DNA from: Vibrio splendidus
Lineage (GTDB): Bacteria > Pseudomonadota > Gammaproteobacteria > Enterobacterales > Vibrionaceae
Direction of reading: 5' to 3'
Assembly (NCBI RefSeq): GCF_024347615.1
Contig: NZ_AP025509.1
Coordinates: forward strand, 1,612,001-1,676,000
Length of the DNA: 64,000 bases
Under the pieces are notes generated by a model, which had not been told where the DNA came from, did no database searches, and saw nothing but the letters and a program-made list of their open reading frames with translations. How positions within the stretch are numbered: the first letter of the stretch is position 1; each line of letters starts with the position of its first letter. Positions 1 to 8,849 of the stretch are shown one piece after another. The position numbers were made by a program, and so were the translations under genes.

Positions 1-1
1 A

Positions 2-1234
2 GCACAGAAGCTGATTCGTCAAGAGTTCCCACAATGGCTGCGTAACCGCTCAGACAAGTCGCTAACTTTAACTCAGTCTGAAGAAGAACAAAGAACGCTA
101 CGCAACCTTACGGTTCAACAAAACCTGCAAATCATGCGCAGCCGTATTGAAGAGCTAGGCATCACTGAGGCATCGATTCAACGCCAAGGTGAAAGCCGTA
201 TCCGTATTGAGTTGCCGGGTGTACAAGACCCTGCAGCAGCGAAAGACGTGATTGGTGCTACTGCTTCATTGGCGTTCTATTCGGTGTACGACAATGCCAC
301 TCGCAGTACTCAAACCCTGAAAGATTCAGACGGCAACCGTGTGGTCGTCGACCGCAAGGCTGTGTTGAGTGGCGAACACATTATTGATGCTCGCAGTGGC
401 ATTGGTGAGATGGGCAGTGCAGAAGTCAACATTACGCTGGATTCTTCTGGTGGTAAGAAAATGTCCGAGTTCTCACGTCATAACATCGGTAAGCCAATGG
501 CAACGGTGTACAGCGAATACAGCCGTGATAGAGCGGGCAACAGCAAGCAAGACAGCGAAGTGATTAGTGTGGCAAACATCCAATCTCAACTGGGTAGCCG
601 CTTCAGAATCACTGGCGCAGGCAGTTTGGCAGACGCACAAGAGCTTGCGTTACTGTTGCGTGCGGGGTCATTGACTGCGCCTGTGACCATCATTGAAGAA
701 CGTACTATTGGCCCATCTTTGGGGGCTGAAAATGTAACCAACGGCTTTGCTGCTTTGGCACTTGGTCTTGGCCTTACGCTAACGTTTATGGCGCTATGGT
801 ACCGCCGCTTAGGTTGGGTCGCGAACTGTGCATTGGTGGTTAACATGACCACATTGTTTGGTTTGATTGCGCTGCTACCGGGTGCGGTATTAACTCTGCC
901 GGGTATTGCGGGTCTAGTACTGACCGTTGGTATGGCGGTGGACACTAACGTGCTTATCTTCGAGCGTATTCGAGACAAGATGAAAGAAGGGCGCAGCTTT
1001 GCTAGCTCTATCGATCGTGGTTTCGATAGCGCATTCTCGTCAATTTTCGATGCTAACGTCACTACCATGATCGTTGCTGTGGCTCTATATACCATTGGTA
1101 ATGGACCGATTCAGGGCTTCGCTCTGACACTGGGCTTAGGTCTTCTAACCAGTATGTTTACGGGCATTTTTGCTTCACGAGCGATCATCAATTTGGTTTG
1201 GGGGCGTGACCAACGCCACGATGTAAGGATTTAA
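2..1234 (+). CDS. secD: Protein-export membrane protein SecD, 5' part missing
   Basis: The reading frame is open from base 2, so about 410 C-terminal residues of a roughly 600-residue SecD are visible. SecD works with SecF and the SecYEG channel in the inner membrane, using the ion gradient to drive late steps of protein export. The visible part holds the end of the periplasmic P1 domain and the C-terminal membrane domain, with the conserved GMAVDTNVLIFERI segment that carries the intramembrane Asp. secF follows after 2 bp. Neither the downstream gene nor the replicon context matches the yajC-secD-secF locus. I infer that this is the second Vibrio copy (secD2), but the upstream side lies outside the window. 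Confidence 0.95.
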   Translation, partial: AQKLIRQEFPQWLRNRSDKSLTLTQSEEEQRTLRNLTVQQNLQIMRSRIEELGITEASIQRQGESRIRIELPGVQDPAAAKDVIGATASLAFYSVYDNATRSTQTLKDSDGNRVVVDRKAVLSGEHIIDARSGIGEMGSAEVNITLDSSGGKKMSEFSRHNIGKPMATVYSEYSRDRAGNSKQDSEVISVANIQSQLGSRFRITGAGSLADAQELALLLRAGSLTAPVTIIEERTIGPSLGAENVTNGFAALALGLGLTLTFMALWYRRLGWVANCALVVNMTTLFGLIALLPGAVLTLPGIAGLVLTVGMAVDTNVLIFERIRDKMKEGRSFASSIDRGFDSAFSSIFDANVTTMIVAVALYTIGNGPIQGFALTLGLGLLTSMFTGIFASRAIINLVWGRDQRHDVRI

Positions 1235-1236
1235 GC

Positions 1237-2190
1237 ATGAGTACTTCAAAAATGACTATTTCAAACAGCAATATTTCAGACCGCTATTTTTCAAATAGCA
1301 ATATGACTCGCCTTCGTAAGGTGATGTCTGTGATTTCTATTGTGCTGTTCATGAGCTCTGTGATGCTGGTGGCAGTGAAAGGTTTTAACTGGGGTTTGGA
1401 CTTTACTGGCGGTGTGGTTGCCGAGGTTCAACTCTCTGATCAAGTAACCAAAGATGCGTTAAAAACCAAGCTCGATACGGCTTTTCAACAAGACGTTCAA
1501 GTGGTTGGTATGGCAGAGCAGGATCGCTGGACGATTCGTTACAGCCAACTGACAGACGCTCCACAGCCAAACTTAGTGGATGCTTTGTCTTCTGTAAGTG
1601 ACCAAGTAAAAGTGCTGAACAGCAGCGTGGTTGGCCCTCAGGTGGGTCAAGACATGGTTGATCAAGGTGGCTTGGCGGTATTGGTGTGTTTCTTGATGAT
1701 CATGCTGTACCTGAGTGTGCGATTTGAATGGCGTTTGGCTCTGGGTGCGCTTGCCGCGATCATCTATGACGTGACGCTTATCTTGGGTCTGTTCGCTTTT
1801 ACTCAGTTTGAGTTCAACCTGACCGTATTGGCGGCCGTGCTAGCGATTCTCGGTTACTCATTGAATGACTCGATCATCATCGCCGACCGTGTACGCGAAA
1901 TGCTGCGCGGCAATCCAAACGGTGATACTGATAACCTGCTTAACGAATCGGTTAAAGCGACCTTCTCACGCACCATGGTGACTTCAGGAACAACGCTAAT
2001 CACCGTATCAGCGCTTTGGCTACTGGGTGGCGCTGCGCTGCAAGGTTTCGCTATTGCACTGGTTGTAGGTATTGTCAGCGGTACGTGGTCTTCAGTGTCT
2101 GTCGGCATCACACTGCCTAAGTTACTTGGCTTACAGCCTTGTCACTACCAAGTGAAAGCGCCAGTAGAAGTTGAGGGTGAGTACCTTTAG
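1237..2190 (+). CDS. secF: Protein-export membrane protein SecF
   Basis: 317 residues, a normal SecF length. One N-terminal membrane segment (about residues 30-50) is followed by the conserved GLDFTGG motif, a periplasmic domain, and five C-terminal membrane segments including ILGYSLNDSIIIADRVRE, the SecF counterpart of the SecD proton/sodium-path segment. It forms the SecDF complex with the product of the preceding gene, with which it is evidently co-transcribed (2-bp gap). A strong terminator follows 65 bp after the stop. It is probably the SecF2 paralogue. In V. alginolyticus secDF2 is controlled by the VemP arrest peptide, but any vemP would lie upstream of this window. Confidence 0.95.
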   Translation: MSTSKMTISNSNISDRYFSNSNMTRLRKVMSVISIVLFMSSVMLVAVKGFNWGLDFTGGVVAEVQLSDQVTKDALKTKLDTAFQQDVQVVGMAEQDRWTIRYSQLTDAPQPNLVDALSSVSDQVKVLNSSVVGPQVGQDMVDQGGLAVLVCFLMIMLYLSVRFEWRLALGALAAIIYDVTLILGLFAFTQFEFNLTVLAAVLAILGYSLNDSIIIADRVREMLRGNPNGDTDNLLNESVKATFSRTMVTSGTTLITVSALWLLGGAALQGFAIALVVGIVSGTWSSVSVGITLPKLLGLQPCHYQVKAPVEVEGEYL

Positions 2191-2255
2191 TCAAGCTAAG
2201 CTAGCGTATGCACGATAGGCCGATTTACTTACGCTATTAACCTAAACCAATAATG

Positions 2256-2309
2256 AAAGCCCTTGAACTCACTTAGCCCCCTAAGTAAGTTCAGGGGCTT
2301 TATTTTTTA
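2256..2309 (+). terminator. Rho-independent terminator of secDF
   Basis: A long near-perfect inverted repeat spans 2256-2301, with about 21 paired positions around a CCCC loop. It is followed directly by a T-rich tract (TTTATTTTTTAT). It lies 65 bp downstream of the secF stop. Confidence 0.9.
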
Positions 2310-2425
2310 TAAGAGTCAACTGGTTAGAGAAAAGAGAGCCTATTTCAAAAAACGATGGATTGAGCAGGCAAGCACTCATGATATGAAGTATGTTTAGATG
2401 ACGTTAGTAGAAATGAGGCAAGGGA

Positions 2426-3292
2426 ATGGAATATCGACATCAATGTCATGTAGGCGACCATGGTGATGCACTGAAGCATCCAGTATTGAGTGCACTTGTT
2501 CAGTCATTAATGCAGCAGCATTCACGCCTCAACGTTATCGACACGCACTCAGGTACAGGGTGTTATGACCTCACCACCGCACCAAGTAATCACGCCGGTG
2601 AGTTTGCTGAAGGGGTCGGGTACTTGTGGCGCAATAAGGCTTATCTTCCTCCGGCATTCGCTTCTTTTATGTCGGTACTGGAATACTACAATCCGAATCA
2701 ACTTATCTCTTTGTATCCGGGTTCTGCCGCCATCACTTACCAACAAGGTCGCAGCCAAGATAGCTTCTATTTTTCAGACATTCAGCAAGATGAAGCTGAT
2801 TTACTGCAAACCAATATTGAGAAGTTACAATGTAACCTGGATATTTCAAGCAAGCTTACGATTAGCGCAGGTGATGGGCTTAAAGCGTTACCTGATGACG
2901 TTGCTAAACATGACAACCACCATCTGATTGTTATCGATCCACCCTATGAAACCGATTCAGAATATCTCGCGGTGATTGATGCCTTAGTTAAGGCGTATCA
3001 GCAATCTGAGAAGGTATCTGCACTAATTTGGTACCCGCTCTACACGGATGACAAGAGCTCACTGATTTTGAACCACTGTGTGACCGCAGTGAAAGATGGT
3101 TTGCTGCCAAGTCCGATTAAGTCGGAGCTTCGCCTTCGAGATCCTAAGGGTGATGATCGCCTGATCGGTAGTGGTTTACTGTTGTTCAATCCACCACAAG
3201 GCATTGCTGGAACGGTCGCGGATACGCTTGATTATTTACACAGCCAACTCGCGACTAACGGTGAAGGGTATTGGCAAATGAGAAGTCTATAA
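2426..3292 (+). CDS. rlmJ: RlmJ-family 23S rRNA adenine-N6 methyltransferase
   Basis: 288 residues, similar to E. coli RlmJ (280), which makes m6A2030 in 23S rRNA using S-adenosylmethionine. The N-terminus YRHQCHVGDHGDALKHP matches the RlmJ signature YRHxxHxGxHxDxLKH. DTHSGTG is the SAM-binding loop region, and IDPPYE around residue 170 is the catalytic DPPY motif. It is transcribed alone, between the secDF terminator and a convergent HNH gene. Similarity looks moderate, so this may be a second RlmJ-like paralogue rather than the housekeeping copy. The family is clear but the exact target base is inferred. Confidence 0.85.
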   Translation: MEYRHQCHVGDHGDALKHPVLSALVQSLMQQHSRLNVIDTHSGTGCYDLTTAPSNHAGEFAEGVGYLWRNKAYLPPAFASFMSVLEYYNPNQLISLYPGSAAITYQQGRSQDSFYFSDIQQDEADLLQTNIEKLQCNLDISSKLTISAGDGLKALPDDVAKHDNHHLIVIDPPYETDSEYLAVIDALVKAYQQSEKVSALIWYPLYTDDKSSLILNHCVTAVKDGLLPSPIKSELRLRDPKGDDRLIGSGLLLFNPPQGIAGTVADTLDYLHSQLATNGEGYWQMRSL

Positions 3293-3514
3293 ATCTGATT
3301 TCTATGGATTTTATGATGATTTTCTAGACGTCGTTCACTAAATCACTGTTATTTATGTGGTTTAAATTGACCAAACGCTAACTTTTATCGATTGATTAAT
3401 TGCAGTGAATCATTTAAAAATAGAATATCAATGCGCACAAGTGCATAATGGCTCATAAGTTAAATAATTAATCTTAAGATTAAACTAGATTGTGGTTTAC
3501 CCCCTAAACTGCAT

Positions 3515-3546
3515 AAGGCTCGCACTAGTCATGCGAGCCTTTCTTT
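3515..3546 (+). terminator. Rho-independent terminator in the rlmJ 3' region
   Basis: A 10-bp perfect stem (AAGGCTCGCA / TGCGAGCCTT) with a 7-nt loop is followed by TTCTTTT. It sits 220 bp after the rlmJ stop, next to the convergent HNH gene. Either the rlmJ transcript has a long 3' end or a small RNA ends here. No clear promoter was found in 3293-3500. Confidence 0.7.
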
Positions 3547-3562
3547 TGCCTGTCGGAAATTT

Positions 3563-4384
3563 TTACAACAGTTGCTCTTCAATCTTTAGTGCTTTCTCGA
3601 TGAGTTTTGCATTGAAATCGGCAGCTCCCACTGAGTAGTGCGCTTCACGATGACAAGTCGGACAAAGTGCAATCACATTTTCGGGGCAATCAGCGCCGCC
3701 ATCAGCTAACCGTGTCAGGTGATGCACTTCTAGGTAAGGGCCTGACTTGGTCTCAAAAGGTGAGGGTACTCCACAACCTTCACAGATACCATTTGCCCTC
3801 TTTTTTGCGTAGAGCTTAATGGCTTCACTACGATACTTCACGTGAGTGAGTTGTTCTTTAGGGTCAGCTTGAAGTGGCGTTGAAGCTAAAGCGATGTCTC
3901 GTAATTGCTTCAAGGATTTACTTTTAGTTGGCTTCGTTAGATATGAAGCTTTTGGTGTTTGAATGGTATTGCTGACACTTTGTGGGACGATATCTAGATG
4001 GAAAACTATTGCATCACGAAGTTGATCGTTCTTGTCGGGGCGTTGCTCAATGTGATGACAGATGTAGTTGCAAACTCCGACGAATCTAACAAAACCAGTT
4101 GAGACAGATTCAAACAAGAGAATCTCTTTAAGGTTGTTTTGGTGTTTAAAGATGGCCAAGTTTCCTTTAACCATTTTCATATCACCTTCTTGGCCTTCTC
4201 CTGTATATCGGAAAGTGCCGTCTGCACTAAAACCATCAGAGTAGCCAAATTCTTCACCAGCATCGCTAGTGAAGATAAATACATATGGGTGGGCTGCAGG
4301 CGTAGCTATACCACCATATTGCTGACCTTTGTAGCGACCGTGTATATCTGTGCGTCGATTGTAAACCTGTCCTACGTTGAACAA
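3563..4384 (-). CDS. HNH endonuclease with N-terminal SRA-like (ScoMcrA-type) domain
   Basis: 273 residues. The C-terminus is a complete zinc-supported HNH nuclease: CEGC (201-204), EVHH (HH at 221-222), an Asn in CPENV, and CPTC (241-244). The first 120 residues (VGQVYNRRTDIHGRYKGQQ, then YGGIATP and TGEGQEGDM) resemble a module seen in McrA-like type IV restriction enzymes such as ScoMcrA, where SRA-like domains read modified DNA. The predicted role is cleavage of modified foreign DNA. It is a single gene with no methyltransferase partner, as expected for type IV systems. The upstream region 4385-4435 is very AT-rich and probably holds the promoter. The nuclease assignment is firm; the modified-base specificity is inferred. 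Confidence 0.85.
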   Translation of the reverse strand: MFNVGQVYNRRTDIHGRYKGQQYGGIATPAAHPYVFIFTSDAGEEFGYSDGFSADGTFRYTGEGQEGDMKMVKGNLAIFKHQNNLKEILLFESVSTGFVRFVGVCNYICHHIEQRPDKNDQLRDAIVFHLDIVPQSVSNTIQTPKASYLTKPTKSKSLKQLRDIALASTPLQADPKEQLTHVKYRSEAIKLYAKKRANGICEGCGVPSPFETKSGPYLEVHHLTRLADGGADCPENVIALCPTCHREAHYSVGAADFNAKLIEKALKIEEQLL

Positions 4385-4535
4385 TGGAGAGTCCTCGTTT
4401 CAATTCTAATTATTATTGATATTTTTATAATTTAAATTTGATTTAAAGTTCAAATATAACAGTGGTTTAGGTTAAAATATGCAAGTGAATTTTTGAGTGT
4501 GAAAAGGTATCGAATCGGTCACGTTTCTAAAGAGG

Positions 4536-4562
4536 CAAGCCTGCGGGACTCATGCAGGCTTG
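4536..4562 (-). terminator. Probable terminator of the OYE-MFS-SDR transcript
   Basis: A 9-bp perfect inverted repeat (CAAGCCTGC / GCAGGCTTG) with a 9-nt loop lies just beyond the stop of the flavin reductase gene. The T-run on the minus strand is weak (CCTCTTTAG). Confidence 0.55.
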
Positions 4563-4584
4563 GTGTTTATTTAATGTTTTACCA

Positions 4585-5673
4585 CTACAATGCCGGATAA
4601 TCGGTATAGCCTTTTTCGTTGCCGCCGAACAGAGTGGCGCCATCAAGATCGGATAGTTCACTGCCGCTTTGTAAGCGTGATACGAGATCTGGGTTTGCTA
4701 CAAATGGGCGACCAAATGCGACAAGGTCAGCGTAGCCTTTGCTTAACACTTCTTCGGCGCGTTCTGGTGTGTAGCTGCCAGCGACGATGATTGTGTTGGA
4801 GAATAGTTCTCTTAGCTCTACACGGAAGCTTTCAGGTATCACAGGTGCGTCATCCCAATCGGCTTCTGATAGATGCAGATAAGCGATATTACGAGCTTGC
4901 AGTTCCTTTGACGCTTCTAAAATCGTTGGCACGATGTCTGGGCAGTTCATGTCTTTGAAGGTGATGAACGGAGCTAAACGAACGCCCACCTTATCGGCAC
5001 CAATTGCATCAATCACTGCATCCACCACTTCGATTAGAAAGCGAAGTCGGTTCTCACGACTGCCACCATAGTTGTCGGTACGCTTGTTTGAGTTGGTTCT
5101 TAGGAACTGGTCAATCAGGTAACCATTGCCGCCATGGATTTCCACGCCATTGAACCCTGCCTCGACCGCTTTTTTTGCTGATTCAGCAAAATCTTGAACC
5201 ACACGATCAATATCGGCTTGGGTCATTTCTCTTGGTTGGATGCAATCCACCATGTTGCCGTTTCCATTCTCATCAGAGATCCAAACCTGAGTTTCTACCG
5301 GAGCCAGTGCCGAAGGCGCGATTGGTAGTTCACCTTTTTGGAAGGTTGGATGAGACACGCGCCCCACATGCCATAGTTGGCAGAATATCGCTGCGCCTTG
5401 TTCTTTAGCGGCAGAGGTGACACCTTGCCAACCTTCCACTTGTTCGCTTGTGTAAACGCCGGGTGTGAATGAGTACCCTTGAGAGTCATCTGAGATTTGT
5501 GTCGCTTCAGTGATGATGAGTCCTGCACTTGCTCGTTGTTGGTAGTAAGTCGCCATCATTTCATTTGGCACGTTTCCAGGCTGGCTTGTACGAGCGCGCG
5601 TCATGGGAGCCATAACCACACGGTTTTGTAGTTCTAGATCTTTGAGTTCTGCTGTTTCGAATAATTTGCTCAT
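4585..5673 (-). CDS. nemA: Old Yellow Enzyme, N-ethylmaleimide reductase family
   Basis: 362 residues from the ATG at 5673, which has an AAGGT ribosome site. The reading frame extends upstream to 5808 but overlaps the MFS gene, and that extension looks non-coding. FMN-dependent NADPH reductase of activated alkenes and nitro compounds. Visible OYE features are the N-terminus LFETAELKDLELQNRVVMAPMTR, HVGR, and the active-site stretch HGGNGYLIDQFL with the His/Asn substrate-binding pair, followed by NKRTDNYGGSxENR. VAFGRPFVANPDL closes the phosphate-binding end. It is the last gene of an MFS-OYE unit behind an SDR gene, divergent from a LysR regulator. This suggests electrophile or xenobiotic detoxification. 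Confidence 0.93.
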   Translation of the reverse strand: MSKLFETAELKDLELQNRVVMAPMTRARTSQPGNVPNEMMATYYQQRASAGLIITEATQISDDSQGYSFTPGVYTSEQVEGWQGVTSAAKEQGAAIFCQLWHVGRVSHPTFQKGELPIAPSALAPVETQVWISDENGNGNMVDCIQPREMTQADIDRVVQDFAESAKKAVEAGFNGVEIHGGNGYLIDQFLRTNSNKRTDNYGGSRENRLRFLIEVVDAVIDAIGADKVGVRLAPFITFKDMNCPDIVPTILEASKELQARNIAYLHLSEADWDDAPVIPESFRVELRELFSNTIIVAGSYTPERAEEVLSKGYADLVAFGRPFVANPDLVSRLQSGSELSDLDGATLFGGNEKGYTDYPAL

Positions 5674-5725
5674 GGTATTTACCTTGTGTCGGTCATGTGT
5701 TGATTGATTTAGCGTGCGGTGGTCA

Positions 5726-6964
5726 TTACTTCGATTCCGCAGGGCTGAAGATAGAGTCGTTTTGTGGCTTTTCAGCTCGGTTGGCTTTCGTAATAAGCAG
5801 CAACCCAATCACAGGGACAACAACGGCCGCGAATGGAATCATGCCTGCGCCTAGTTGGCTGTCGAGTACCATGCCGCCTAGGAAACCACCGAAAGCATTG
5901 GCTAAATTAAAGGCTGAGATATTCGCGGTTGCTGCTAGTTCTTGGCCTTCGCCACCGTGGTTCATTACTCGAAGCTGCATAGCAGGAACGTTCGCAAATG
6001 ATGCAATACCAAAGACAAATGCAGCTGCAACGAAGAGGATTTTGTTGTCTACCACAAGGCCAACCACCACCAATGACACGATCATTGCGACAGCCCAAAA
6101 CATTGAAGCTTTGCCTAGGTTTTTATCTGAAGAGCGTCCGCCCAAGGTGTTACCGATGATTAAGCCGACACCAACAATCACTAAGATCCAAGTTACTGAT
6201 TCTTGACCGTAACCCGTGATGTGCATGGCGATTGGCGCAAGGTAGCCGTAAAGCGTCATGAAGCCAGACCAAGCAAAAGCGGTGATTGCTAAGCTGATCA
6301 GTAACATTGGATTTTTGAACGCTAGAAGCTGAGTTTTGATGTCCTTCGCTTCACTGTGACCGGTCGATTTAATCGAAGTCAGAATGGCAAGCATCGCGAT
6401 AGTGCCAAGTGCTGCCACGGTAAAGAAAGTAGTGTGCCAGCCGAATTGTAAGCTGACCCATGTACCCGCTGGAACGCCAAGAACGTTAGCGAGTGTTAAG
6501 CCTGCGAACATTTGGCCAACGGCACGACCTGCCATTTTTTCAGACACTAAGTTGGTTGCAACAACCGCACCGATACCATAAAAAGGGCCTTGCACTAAAC
6601 CTGCGATAACACGGCTGGCAAGTAGAAGTGGGTAGCTAGGAGCAAGGGCTGATAAGACATTACCGATGATGAACAGTGCCATTAAGCCAATAAGCACCAT
6701 CTTCTTGTTAAAGCGAGCAAGGTAGATGGTTAAGATCGGTCCACCGATAACGATAGCCAACGCGTAAGCACTGATAAGGTAGCCAGCTTGGCCTTCTGTG
6801 ATTGAAAGTGATGTGGCGATCTGTGGAAGAATGCCTGCGATAACAAACTCAGCCGTGCCGATTGCAAATGCAGCGAGTGTCAGTATCCAAACTTGGAATG
6901 GAATCTTTTCTTTATGGGTAGTTTCTTTATGGATAGTTTCTTGGTTGACGGTTTCTTGTTTCAT
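5726..6964 (-). CDS. MFS efflux transporter, AraJ/YdhP-like
   Basis: 412 residues, about 12 membrane segments. The first segment AFAIGTAEFVIAGILPQIA is typical of the DHA1 drug-exporter group (AraJ/YdhP/SotB). The motif-A region (YLARFNKKMVLI) and motif C (GPFYGIGAVVATNLVSEKMAGRAVG) are visible. The N-terminal 20 residues form a hydrophilic low-complexity stretch with three ETxxKE-like repeats, mirrored in imperfect DNA repeats near 6905-6960; such a tail is unusual for the family. It lies between the SDR and OYE genes on the same strand, so a linked detoxification role is plausible. The substrate is unknown. Confidence 0.88.
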   Translation of the reverse strand: MKQETVNQETIHKETTHKEKIPFQVWILTLAAFAIGTAEFVIAGILPQIATSLSITEGQAGYLISAYALAIVIGGPILTIYLARFNKKMVLIGLMALFIIGNVLSALAPSYPLLLASRVIAGLVQGPFYGIGAVVATNLVSEKMAGRAVGQMFAGLTLANVLGVPAGTWVSLQFGWHTTFFTVAALGTIAMLAILTSIKSTGHSEAKDIKTQLLAFKNPMLLISLAITAFAWSGFMTLYGYLAPIAMHITGYGQESVTWILVIVGVGLIIGNTLGGRSSDKNLGKASMFWAVAMIVSLVVVGLVVDNKILFVAAAFVFGIASFANVPAMQLRVMNHGGEGQELAATANISAFNLANAFGGFLGGMVLDSQLGAGMIPFAAVVVPVIGLLLITKANRAEKPQNDSIFSPAESK

Positions 6965-7062
6965 GATGATCTACCTATGTAAATTCTTGTTTGTTAGGAC
7001 GTGAGATACACGCCCTAACGATTGTTCTTTATGTCTTTGCTTCTTTGCTTCTTTGCGGAGTG

Positions 7063-7746
7063 TTAGCCGAGTAGAGCGCCGCCATCGATGTCGATGATTG
7101 ACCCTGTGACGTATGGGTTATTAATTGCGAACAGGTAACCCATGGCTATCTCTGAAGGCTCGCCAACCTTACCTGCGGGTAGGTTGTTTTTGGCGTTGTC
7201 GTACATGTTTGCACGAGCGGAATCGTCCATGTTTTTGTAGGCTTCTGTCATGGTCAGGCCGGGGCTAACTGCATTGACTCGAATGGGGGATAGCTCTTTC
7301 GCCAGTATTTTGGTTACGCTTTCTAGTGCGGCGTTGATGGCGGTTTTTACGTAAGTGCCTGCCACAACCTTGCGTGACAACATGCCAGTTGTGAAGGTGA
7401 TAGACCCGTTTGGTGTCATGTAACGAGCGGCATGTTTGGCTACGTTTAAGCTGCCCCAAAACTTAGTGTTAAAAGCTGTCTTAGCGTCTGCGGTTGCTAC
7501 GTCTGTTACTTTTCCTGCGGGAGCGGATGAGCCAGCGGTTACGACTAAGTGGTCAAACACGCCAATCGATTCGAAGTATTCACAAATCGACTTTTCATCG
7601 GTGATATCAACGCCTGTGTGTCGGCTGGCAATATGTACCGTGTTGTTCTCGTTTCTTAGTTGCATCGCTAGTGCTTTGCCGATACCTGATGTGCCACCAA
7701 TGATGACGAAAGTGTGTTTCTCTTGTTTAGTCGATTCGTTAGTCAT
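7063..7746 (-). CDS. Short-chain dehydrogenase/reductase, atypical active site
   Basis: 227 residues with an N-terminal nucleotide-binding motif GGTSGIG (about 17-23) and the C-terminal IRVNAVSPGLTMTEAY and GSIIDIDGG patterns of SDR enzymes. The usual catalytic YxxxK is not present in register: the equivalent stretch reads GTYVKTAINAALES, so the spacing is Y-x-K. Some SDR subfamilies have this alternative arrangement, so it may still be active or may act as a binding protein. It is the first gene of the three-gene minus unit (SDR, MFS, OYE), divergent from the LysR gene at 7920, which probably controls it. The substrate cannot be read from the sequence. Confidence 0.88.
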   Translation of the reverse strand: MTNESTKQEKHTFVIIGGTSGIGKALAMQLRNENNTVHIASRHTGVDITDEKSICEYFESIGVFDHLVVTAGSSAPAGKVTDVATADAKTAFNTKFWGSLNVAKHAARYMTPNGSITFTTGMLSRKVVAGTYVKTAINAALESVTKILAKELSPIRVNAVSPGLTMTEAYKNMDDSARANMYDNAKNNLPAGKVGEPSEIAMGYLFAINNPYVTGSIIDIDGGALLG

Positions 7747-7832
7747 GCTCTGAATTCCTGCGTTGTTCTGTTGATGTTTGCCATTATATTTATTCGACTA
7801 AATTTGATAATTGGTTAAAATATAAATTCATT

Positions 7833-7849
7833 ATTCGGTTAATCTGAAT
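7833..7849. promoter_or_regulatory. Candidate LysR-type operator
   Basis: ATTCGGTTAATCTGAAT is an interrupted dyad with ATTC/GAAT arms, the T-N11-A geometry typical of LysR-type operators. It lies in the 173-bp divergent region between the SDR operon and the LysR gene. The assignment is by position and pattern only. Confidence 0.45.
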
Positions 7850-7919
7850 AGTGTGACTGAGTATTCAAATCGAGCATTAAGATCGAGAAGTAAGACGAAG
7901 AGGTGGAAGCGAGAATCGT

Positions 7920-8849
7920 ATGGATAAGTTTTCAGATATGGCGATGTTCGTCAGTATTGTTAAGCATCACGGGTTAGCGGCGGCGGGGCGAGAGTTAGGG
8001 CTTTCTCCTGCGACCATGACAGCAAGGCTTCAGGCGTTGGAAGAGCGTTATGGTGTGAAGCTGCTGAATCGAAGCACAAGACATGTGTCTTTAACTGACT
8101 CTGGGGAGCTGTATCACAAGGCGTGTCTGGAGATATTGGATAACGTCAGTGAGGCCGAAAATCTGATTCAAAATGGCGTCAAAGAGGTCAAAGGCTCGTT
8201 AAAAATCGCCGCGCCAAAAGACATCGGAAAACAGTACATTCTTCCTATTCTTTCGGAATTTTGTCAGCAGTATCCGGACGTTATTCCTTACCTATATTTG
8301 AACGATAACCTCTCGAACATTGCCGAATCTGGCATGGATATCGTGATTCGTTATGGTGAACTGGTCGACAGTAGTTTGATATCCAGACGTTTGTCGCCAA
8401 GCCGCCGTGTGCTGTGTGCTTCCCCTGAATACCTCGCTAAACATGGAACACCGTTAACACCACAAGACTTGGTTGAGCACGACTGCTTGGCGATGCTGCG
8501 CAGTAATGAAGAGCTCAAGACATGGCACTTCCAAGATAATGATATGAAGAAGTCGGTGACGGTTGTGCCGAAGCGATTTTCAGATGATGGTGAAGTGATT
8601 CGGTACTGGGCATTAAAAGGTGAGGGTATTGCGCTTAAATCGGTGCTGGATGTACAAGACGACATCAATAACCAACGCCTTGTGACTCTGCTTAATGGCT
8701 ACATGAAAAACTTCAATACCGCGATGTCGGTGTCGAGTGCCGACTTGAATGTGGTGTACATCAGCAAGAAATATCAGCCGAAGCGTATCCGACTGTTTTT
8801 GGATTATCTTCTTGAGCACTTCAGTGGTTTGGTCGAGAGGTCAGGCTGA
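7920..8849 (+). CDS. LysR-family transcriptional regulator
   Basis: 309 residues. The N-terminal winged helix-turn-helix (about 3-60: FVSIVKHHGLAAAGRELGLSPATMTARLQALEERYGVKLLNRSTR) is followed by a LysR substrate-binding domain with the Ala/Gly-rich linker and SPEYLAKHGTP. This is the CrgA-like subgroup with RxTRxxxLTDxG. It is divergent from the SDR-MFS-OYE operon across a 173-bp gap, the usual arrangement for a LysR protein controlling its neighbour. The effector is unknown; an electrophile or quinone is a reasonable guess from the target genes. Confidence 0.92.
   Translation: MDKFSDMAMFVSIVKHHGLAAAGRELGLSPATMTARLQALEERYGVKLLNRSTRHVSLTDSGELYHKACLEILDNVSEAENLIQNGVKEVKGSLKIAAPKDIGKQYILPILSEFCQQYPDVIPYLYLNDNLSNIAESGMDIVIRYGELVDSSLISRRLSPSRRVLCASPEYLAKHGTPLTPQDLVEHDCLAMLRSNEELKTWHFQDNDMKKSVTVVPKRFSDDGEVIRYWALKGEGIALKSVLDVQDDINNQRLVTLLNGYMKNFNTAMSVSSADLNVVYISKKYQPKRIRLFLDYLLEHFSGLVERSG

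Noticed and set aside
586..1095. 169-codon minus-strand frame inside secD
   Set aside because: Antisense shadow of a strongly conserved coding region; no start signal.
5674..5808. N-terminal extension of the Old Yellow Enzyme frame
   Set aside because: It overlaps the MFS gene end, has no similarity to the family, and a good ribosome site precedes the ATG at 5673.
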